Below, one piece after another: positions 58,076 through 64,000 of a stretch of 64,000 bases of DNA. The first letter of the stretch is position 1, and the number at the start of each line of letters is the position of its first letter. The stretch spans positions 124,001-188,000 of the forward strand of contig JAJUIK010000002.1 in assembly GCA_029267635.1 (NCBI GenBank). The letters run 5' to 3'. The position numbers and the translations under genes are program-made. The notes beneath the pieces are model-generated. The model did no database searches. It was not told where the DNA came from and saw nothing but the letters and a program-made list of their open reading frames with translations. The stretch comes from Moraxellaceae bacterium. Lineage in GTDB: Bacteria > Pseudomonadota > Gammaproteobacteria > Pseudomonadales > Moraxellaceae.

Positions 58076-59113
58076 TTATTCCGTATGTGGACGAATCAAA
58101 CCCGTCTGATCAAATAATACGGGTTCAGGTTCTAGCCGGATGTTAAATTTCTGCTGCACGTCCTGTTGCACGGCATGATAAGTGGCTTGCACATCAGCTA
58201 GGGTCGCCTGTGTATAATTGACCAGTACCAGTGCCTGTTTATCAAACATGCCGACGGCACCCAGGCGTTTACCTTTCCAGCCTGCTTGATCAATCAACCA
58301 GCCTGCTGCAATTTTGACTTCCCCGTTGGGCTGTGGATAATGCGGCACGTTTGGAAACTGTGCAGCCAACTGTTGATACATCGCTGATGAAATCACCGGG
58401 TTTTTAAAGAAACTGCCAACATTCGGATACTCTTTTGGATCAGGCAGTTTACTTTGGCGAATCCGGATGACCTGCTGCTGCAGGTTTTCCGCTGTGAGAT
58501 TGTCCCCAACTGCCTGTTTTAAATCCCCATAATTCAGTTTAAACGTCGGAGTTTTTAATAGTTTAAAATTGACATGGGTGATGATGTAACGGTTCGGATC
58601 ATTCTTAAAAATACTGTGGCGATACGCAAAGTGGCAATCTGCCGCAGCAATACTCTTAAATACTTGTTCGACCCGGTCATAGACGCTAACCGATTCAATA
58701 AATTCACCGGATTCTACCCCATAGGCACCGATATTCTGTACGGGAGATGCTCCGACCAGACCCGGAATCAGCGCAAGATTCTGCAAGCCATAGAGCTGCT
58801 GCGTAGTCGTAAACAAAACAAAATCGTGCCAGACTTCCCCGGCGCCCACTTTGAAGGTAGTGCTCTGTTCATCTTCAGCAATGATTTCAATGCCCTGAAT
58901 TACCATATGCAGAACCAGTGCCTGAATCTTTGCCGGCAATAACATATTGCTACCACCCGATAACACCAGCACATTTAGCTTCTGTTGCTGGGCAAACTTG
59001 AGGCCCTGTAGTAGATCTTCAGTCGAGTGGACCTGGCAATAATGTGAAGCAACTGCATCTAGCTTCAAGGTATTTAAAGCCTGAAGTTGTACATTTTGTT
59101 GAATTTGAATCAC
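58076..59113 (-). CDS. murB: UDP-N-acetylenolpyruvoylglucosamine reductase
   Basis: [53 protein letters not shown]. Confidence 0.95.
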   Translation of the reverse strand: MIQIQQNVQLQALNTLKLDAVASHYCQVHSTEDLLQGLKFAQQQKLNVLVLSGGSNMLLPAKIQALVLHMVIQGIEIIAEDEQSTTFKVGAGEVWHDFVLFTTTQQLYGLQNLALIPGLVGASPVQNIGAYGVESGEFIESVSVYDRVEQVFKSIAAADCHFAYRHSIFKNDPNRYIITHVNFKLLKTPTFKLNYGDLKQAVGDNLTAENLQQQVIRIRQSKLPDPKEYPNVGSFFKNPVISSAMYQQLAAQFPNVPHYPQPNGEVKIAAGWLIDQAGWKGKRLGAVGMFDKQALVLVNYTQATLADVQATYHAVQQDVQQKFNIRLEPEPVLFDQTGLIRPHTE

Positions 59114-59125
59114 GTCTAGAAACCT

Positions 59126-59641
59126 TTAGCTGAATTGCTGCATGTGTATTTTTAAAGCCTTCACCCAAGCCAGGCTGCTCGACTCACATTGATCCAGCAC
59201 ACGCTCAAATCCTGCTGCACCACCATAATAAGGATCAGGTAAAGCTTGCTGCGGATAGATCGGATCATGCTCGCTCATCAGGGCAATGCGGGCACGAACT
59301 TGAGTCAGGCCAAATTCAGCCAGCGCTTGTTGTTGTAAATCTTGGATATCTTGTAAGTTCTGCTCATCCATCGCCAGAATTAAATCGAACTCGATAAAAT
59401 CATGCAGGCTGATCTGACGGGCACGTAAAGCAGATAAATCATAACCGCGCTTTTTTGCATGCTGCTGACTGCGCAAATCAGGGGCTTTATTGGGGTGATA
59501 ATTGCTGGTGCCGGCCGAATCGACCCAGACATTTAACTGATGTGCATCACAATAATGTCTGAAGATCACCTCTGCCGTGGGAGAGCGACAAATATTGCCT
59601 AAACAGACACATAACACCTTGTAGGGCGTTGCGGATGACAT
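59126..59641 (-). CDS. Low-molecular-weight protein tyrosine phosphatase family protein
   Basis: VLCVCLGNICRSPTAE (C-x5-R-S), DPYYGGAAGFERV. Confidence 0.93.
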   Translation of the reverse strand: MSSATPYKVLCVCLGNICRSPTAEVIFRHYCDAHQLNVWVDSAGTSNYHPNKAPDLRSQQHAKKRGYDLSALRARQISLHDFIEFDLILAMDEQNLQDIQDLQQQALAEFGLTQVRARIALMSEHDPIYPQQALPDPYYGGAAGFERVLDQCESSSLAWVKALKIHMQQFS

Positions 59642-59880
59642 AGCAACCTCAGTATTTCATTTTGAATCTAAGGCTTTATGTTAAGGGATTTACCGCATGA
59701 ATCCTATAGAGGGCTAAAACAATAATTTTCAATTTATCCTGAAAAATACAGCTAAATCGACTGCCGTATACGTAGGACAAGATGACTTTACCATCCTCCA
59801 CGCCGCCTAGATTTCCCTGAATCCAGATAATCCAAACCCATCTTGTTTAAACCATAGCGAAGTAGAACTTCAATGAGGGG

Positions 59881-61986
59881 TTATGGTTTTAATTGAATAT
59901 TCTGGATTTGCCCGTCAAACGTCTGTAGCAGGTTCTTGATTACCGGTTCCTGATGTAACAACTCGGCCGCACGTTGCTGGGCTTTTTCCTTGCGTTCATA
60001 CTGCAGCATATAAGGCGTGGTTTGTGACACCGTTTCATATTGCACACTCAACTGGGTATTGGGCCATTGAGCAGTTAAAGCGTCCTGTAAACTTTGCTGC
60101 TGTTGTGATAGCAGGTTTTCATATTCTTGCGGAATATGAAACACGGATGCTCCAGCAATTTCGCCGGTCATAATGCCTTGCTGCGCCAACTCCTGTAGCG
60201 CAGGAGAAAGTTCGCTGTTCCTAAACCAGTATTCCCACTTCTCTACCGTCCATTGTCCTTGCAACTGTTGTTCTTGTAATTGCAAGATATCCTGAGGCAT
60301 CAATACTGCCTGAGAATCTCGTGAAGCGCTTTCAATGTTTACTGGTGGTTCCTGAATCTGCGCTTGTGTAGATGGAATTATGTTTTCAGTAGAATCCATT
60401 ACTACTGTAGCTACAGCAGTGACCTCTGGAGTGGCAGCAAACAGGCTCATCTCTTGTTCTGCAGATGACATGAGCATGTTCTCTGGTTCTGGCTGAGTAG
60501 AATGGATTAAATCTTCAACTTGTTCCTGCTGCACCGCTTCAGGCAATGTGTTTGATACAGCGGGTTCCGGTGTAAACCAGAAATCTTGCTCAGACTCAGC
60601 AGCAACGGTGACTGATGGAGTAACTTTAATCTCAGCAATAGAGTCTGATGCAAAATCCATCAGACCATCAGACGAATTAGGATCAAAACTGATCAACTGT
60701 GCAGACATATTTCCTGAAGTTTCAGTCACCTGTGCAGTGTCATCAACCTGTATCAGATCCGAAGTAATTGTGGATTCAATTGCTGTTGTATTGGACAATT
60801 CCGAAGTTTGAGCCAATGAAGATTGAATTGGTGAATGCGCAGGTAGAACAGATTCCACAGACGCTGGAACTGGCATATTGGATGACAAAACCTCATTCGG
60901 CTGTAGAGGTCGAAATGCCAGTAAACGCAGCACACACATCTCAAAGCCCTGTTCCTGCGTGACGGCCAATTGCAATTCACCGCGGCCCTTACAAGCGATT
61001 TGATAATAGAGTTGCAAATCTTGCGCAGAAATTAACTTCGCCAACTGACGGATTTTCTGGTTAATTTCTTCACTGTATTTCAGGCCAAGATCTGGCAAAT
61101 ATTGCATCAATGCCAACTCATGCAAGGTCGAGATCAGCTGATCCAGCACCAGTGACACATCAAGTGCTTGCTGACGGAACTGCAGTAACAACTGGCTGAC
61201 TCGCTGTTGCTGGTTCTGATGAATCGCCAAAATCAGGTCATAAATAATGCTGCGGTCAATCAGGCCAAGCATGTCTTTCACATCCTGATGATGGACCTCT
61301 CCCTGACCATAGGCAATCGCCTGGTCGGTCAATGACAATGCATCACGCAAGGAGCCTTGTGCCGATTCGGCAATCTGCCAGATCGCATCTTGATCCGCCA
61401 CAATCTGCTCTTTAGCCAAGATCTGAGTCAAGTGTTCGGTAATTTCATCCACCGCAAGCGGACGCAAGGTAAATTGCAGGCAGCGCGAAATCACGGTAAT
61501 CGGTAATTTTTGTGGATCTGTAGTCGCGAACAGGAATTTCACATGTTCCGGCGGCTCTTCTAACGTCTTTAATAAAGCATTAAAAGAATGCGTAGACAAC
61601 ATATGCACTTCGTCGATCAGATAAACCTTGAAGCGACCTTGTGTCGGCGCATAAGGCACGTTATCAAGCAACTCACGGGTATCTTCGACTTTGGTTCTTG
61701 ATGCAGCATCTATCTCGATCAGGTCAATAAAACGACCTTCATTCACTGCCCGACAGGTCGAGCAGACTTCACAAGGTGTTGAAGTAACTCCGGTTTCGCA
61801 GTTCAGACATTTGGCCAAGATACGGGCAATGGTGGTTTTCCCGACGCCGCGTGTACCAGTAAACAGGTAAGCATGATGCAAACGGCCCCGTTCTAACGCA
61901 CTGGTCAATGCACGTGAAACGTGATTTTGTCCGACAAGTTCATTGAAATTGCGAGGGCGATATTTTCGCGCAAGTACCTGATACAT
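59881..61986 (-). CDS. dnaX: DNA polymerase III subunit tau/gamma
   Basis: YQVLARKYRPRNFNELVGQNHVSRALTSAL, GTRGVGKTTIARILAKCLNC. Confidence 0.96.
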   Translation of the reverse strand: MYQVLARKYRPRNFNELVGQNHVSRALTSALERGRLHHAYLFTGTRGVGKTTIARILAKCLNCETGVTSTPCEVCSTCRAVNEGRFIDLIEIDAASRTKVEDTRELLDNVPYAPTQGRFKVYLIDEVHMLSTHSFNALLKTLEEPPEHVKFLFATTDPQKLPITVISRCLQFTLRPLAVDEITEHLTQILAKEQIVADQDAIWQIAESAQGSLRDALSLTDQAIAYGQGEVHHQDVKDMLGLIDRSIIYDLILAIHQNQQQRVSQLLLQFRQQALDVSLVLDQLISTLHELALMQYLPDLGLKYSEEINQKIRQLAKLISAQDLQLYYQIACKGRGELQLAVTQEQGFEMCVLRLLAFRPLQPNEVLSSNMPVPASVESVLPAHSPIQSSLAQTSELSNTTAIESTITSDLIQVDDTAQVTETSGNMSAQLISFDPNSSDGLMDFASDSIAEIKVTPSVTVAAESEQDFWFTPEPAVSNTLPEAVQQEQVEDLIHSTQPEPENMLMSSAEQEMSLFAATPEVTAVATVVMDSTENIIPSTQAQIQEPPVNIESASRDSQAVLMPQDILQLQEQQLQGQWTVEKWEYWFRNSELSPALQELAQQGIMTGEIAGASVFHIPQEYENLLSQQQQSLQDALTAQWPNTQLSVQYETVSQTTPYMLQYERKEKAQQRAAELLHQEPVIKNLLQTFDGQIQNIQLKP

Positions 61987-62098
61987 GGATGCTCCTTTTT
62001 ACAGGCCTAAGCATACTGTGTTTTAGGTGTGGAGTGAATCTTTTGCTTAGTCTCAACTTTAATTGAATCATTAAAGAATTTAAAAGTTATCACCCAAT

Positions 62099-62128
62099 AA
62101 AAAAGGGAACCCGAAGGTTCTCTTTTTT
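62099..62128. terminator. Rho-independent terminator (symmetrical, either strand)
   Basis: AAAAAAGGGAACC-CGAA-GGTTCTCTTTTTT. Confidence 0.75.
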
Positions 62129-62210
62129 ACCATCAACCAAATGAGATAATAATTTGGTTATTTGCAATTAATGTATTCAAATCTGTTTTGAGTATCATTC
62201 AAAATCAACA

Positions 62211-62480
62211 TCATATAGACTGATACACGGTACCGCTACCATCACGGTCAATACTAATGGTTGGTCTATACCATTCGATGTAACTTTTAGATAAACGTCG
62301 AGTGAAGCCCACTAACAGATTACTAATATCATTTTTGTCGGTTTCAGGGTCAGTTAACGTATCTACTAAAGTAAAGCAATTCCATTCATCAGCACTAGCA
62401 ATTCAGCGCTAGCAATATTAAATAGCGTAGTGCATGCCAAAAAAAATTGACCAGCTAGAAAGACCAAAACAAAAGCAGAT
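62211..62480 (-). pseudogene. Decayed small secreted-protein gene
   Basis: Minus frame A gives VLVFLAGQFFLACTTLFNIASA (signal-peptide-like); minus frame B gives ASADEWNCFTLVDTLTDPETDKNDISNLLVGFTRRLSKSYIEWYRPTISIDRDGSGTVYQSI*. The frames meet at an imperfect ~14-nt tandem repeat. Not in the ORF track. Confidence 0.55.
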
Positions 62481-62510
62481 CAGGAAGAGAGCATAAGTTC
62501 TTTGATTTAT

Positions 62511-62542
62511 AAAAAAGCCCGAATCAATCACGGTTCGGGCTT
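62511..62542 (-). terminator. Terminator downstream of MaoC-like gene
   Basis: AAAAAAGCCCGAA-TCAATCACGG-TTCGGGCTT; T-run on minus strand. Confidence 0.8.
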
Positions 62543-62557
62543 GGCACTATTGAGCGT

Positions 62558-63412
62558 TTAAAGGGCTTTGATAATCCCACTCACATGCGGCTTTTTCGAT
62601 TGTGCATTACGAATCAAAAATTGAGTTTCTGCACCTTGTTGTGTCATGAGAAAGTCAACCGTGGAAGGTAAATATAAAGGCAATTTAAACCAGACTTCAG
62701 CCTCATAAGATTCAGGTAAAGTGATGCTTGCCAACATTTTCGCCTTGCTCCACATGCCATGCGCGATCGCCTGTTTAAAACCAAAGGCTTTCGCGGTAAA
62801 CGCATGTAAATGAATCAGGTTGAAATCCCCAGAAATCAGTGCGTAACGACGTCCGGTATTTTCTGAAACCCGCCACTGGGCTTGCAACTGATAGTCGTTA
62901 TGTATCGGTTCAGCGATTTTGGTACTCACTTGTGCTGAAGTTTTTTGACGAGAAAGATAAGTCGTCCGTCCCTGCATCACCACTTCATGACCGACTTTTG
63001 CAGTAGTGATAAAATCAAACTGCACACCCTTATCGTGCGGTTGCAAGTCACCAAATTCACAAGACAAACTCAGTGTTTCATGAAGGCCAATTTTACGATT
63101 CTGCTGGATCTGATTACGGATATGCACCAAACCCAGGACAGGAAATGGAAATGCTTCCCGTGTCATCATGTGCATTTGCAAACTTTGCGACAGAACGGCC
63201 AAATACATTGTCGGAATAAAACCATCCTGCTGAAAACCGCATATTTCATTATAGGCTTGCAGATGCTTTGGATCGACCCGCAACACATCCACCACATACT
63301 GCACATCAGGCAGTACAGGTTCAGCCTGGCTTTTTTTAAAGATCAGGCCCTGAATAATCTTGGGATAAGCCAAATACGGTTTGGGCAGCTGTTTAAAATG
63401 ACGAATTTTCAT
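62558..63412 (-). CDS. MaoC-like dehydratase domain protein
   Basis: YALISGDFNLIHLHAFTAKAFGFKQAIAHGMWSKAKML hot-dog dehydratase motif; start MKIRHFKQLPKPYLAYPKI at 63412. Confidence 0.85.
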   Translation of the reverse strand: MKIRHFKQLPKPYLAYPKIIQGLIFKKSQAEPVLPDVQYVVDVLRVDPKHLQAYNEICGFQQDGFIPTMYLAVLSQSLQMHMMTREAFPFPVLGLVHIRNQIQQNRKIGLHETLSLSCEFGDLQPHDKGVQFDFITTAKVGHEVVMQGRTTYLSRQKTSAQVSTKIAEPIHNDYQLQAQWRVSENTGRRYALISGDFNLIHLHAFTAKAFGFKQAIAHGMWSKAKMLASITLPESYEAEVWFKLPLYLPSTVDFLMTQQGAETQFLIRNAQSKKPHVSGIIKAL

Positions 63413-63495
63413 ATAAAACCTATAAATAAAAATATTATTGTTTTCGTAAGAGCGGCTGAACACCTCTCTTTAAAGCTATCCTGACTGAAGCACCT

Positions 63496-64000
63496 TTAGG
63501 CACCGAGCAAACTCTGCCCACACACACGCACAATATTGCCATTGATTCCAGTAGATGCTGGTGAAGCCAACCAGGCAATTGTTTCAGCGACATCCACCGG
63601 CAAACCGCCCTGATTCATAGCATTCATACGGCGGCCAATTTCACGAATCGCGAATGGAATCGCCGCCGTCATCTGAGTTTCAATAAATCCTGGTGCCACC
63701 GCATTAATCGTCACTCCTTCTTTTAATAAGGGTGCAGTGAATTTAACCAGCCCGATCACCCCAGCTTTAGAAGTGGCATAGTTGGTTTGTCCCAGATTGC
63801 CGGCAATTCCCGAAATAGAAGACACACATACAATACGGCCATTCGGATTCAATCCTGCATGTTGCAGCAAATAGTCGTTGATCCGCTCTGCCGCAGACAA
63901 GTTAATATTGATCACCAAATCCCACTGTTCCGGCTGCATATTCGTCAACATCTTGTCACGGGTAATCCCGGCATTATGCACCAGAATATCCAGACCGCCA
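63496..64000 (-). CDS. 3-oxoacyl-ACP reductase (FabG-like SDR), partial at window end
   Basis: [55 protein letters not shown]; frame remains open to the window edge. Confidence 0.9.
   Translation of the reverse strand, partial: GGLDILVHNAGITRDKMLTNMQPEQWDLVININLSAAERINDYLLQHAGLNPNGRIVCVSSISGIAGNLGQTNYATSKAGVIGLVKFTAPLLKEGVTINAVAPGFIETQMTAAIPFAIREIGRRMNAMNQGGLPVDVAETIAWLASPASTGINGNIVRVCGQSLLGA

Noticed and set aside
59881-61986. Programmed frameshift in dnaX as in E. coli
   Set aside because: I found no A-AAA-AAG slippery heptamer with a following stem-loop at an appropriate position.

Overview
The window reads as Acinetobacter-type chromosome (genus inferred from gene content and protein style, not searched). 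Core genes occupy both flanks: recR(partial)-ybaB-metZ, lpxB, aroG, ispF/ispD-ftsB-eno-kdsA-pyrG on the left; glnS, ppiB, lpxH, fba, pgk, maf, murB, dnaX on the right. Between them, at about 18-43 kb, lie two aromatic-catabolism blocks. The first is catM | catBCA-benABCDE-catIJFD, in which the benzoate genes sit inside the catechol/beta-ketoadipate cluster. The second is a sigma54-type regulator (mphR/mopR) divergent from a multicomponent phenol hydroxylase cluster mphKLMNOP that ends in a second catA. Most notable observations: (1) the two catA copies, 20,379 bp apart, are colinear without indels but mosaic, with near-identical tracts beside strongly diverged synonymous tracts, suggesting gene conversion; (2) paired palindromes plus a -24/-12-like element upstream of mphK; (3) an ATAC-N7-GTAT CatM/BenM-type operator between catM and catB, and a second orphan copy in a ~1 kb gene-poor stretch; (4) stem-loops at three junctions of the cat-ben cluster; (5) an unlisted, decayed small secreted-protein gene at about 62.2-62.5 kb lying between two terminators. 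I saw no CRISPR array, tRNA, rRNA, intact IS element or prophage, and no clearly novel defence system.
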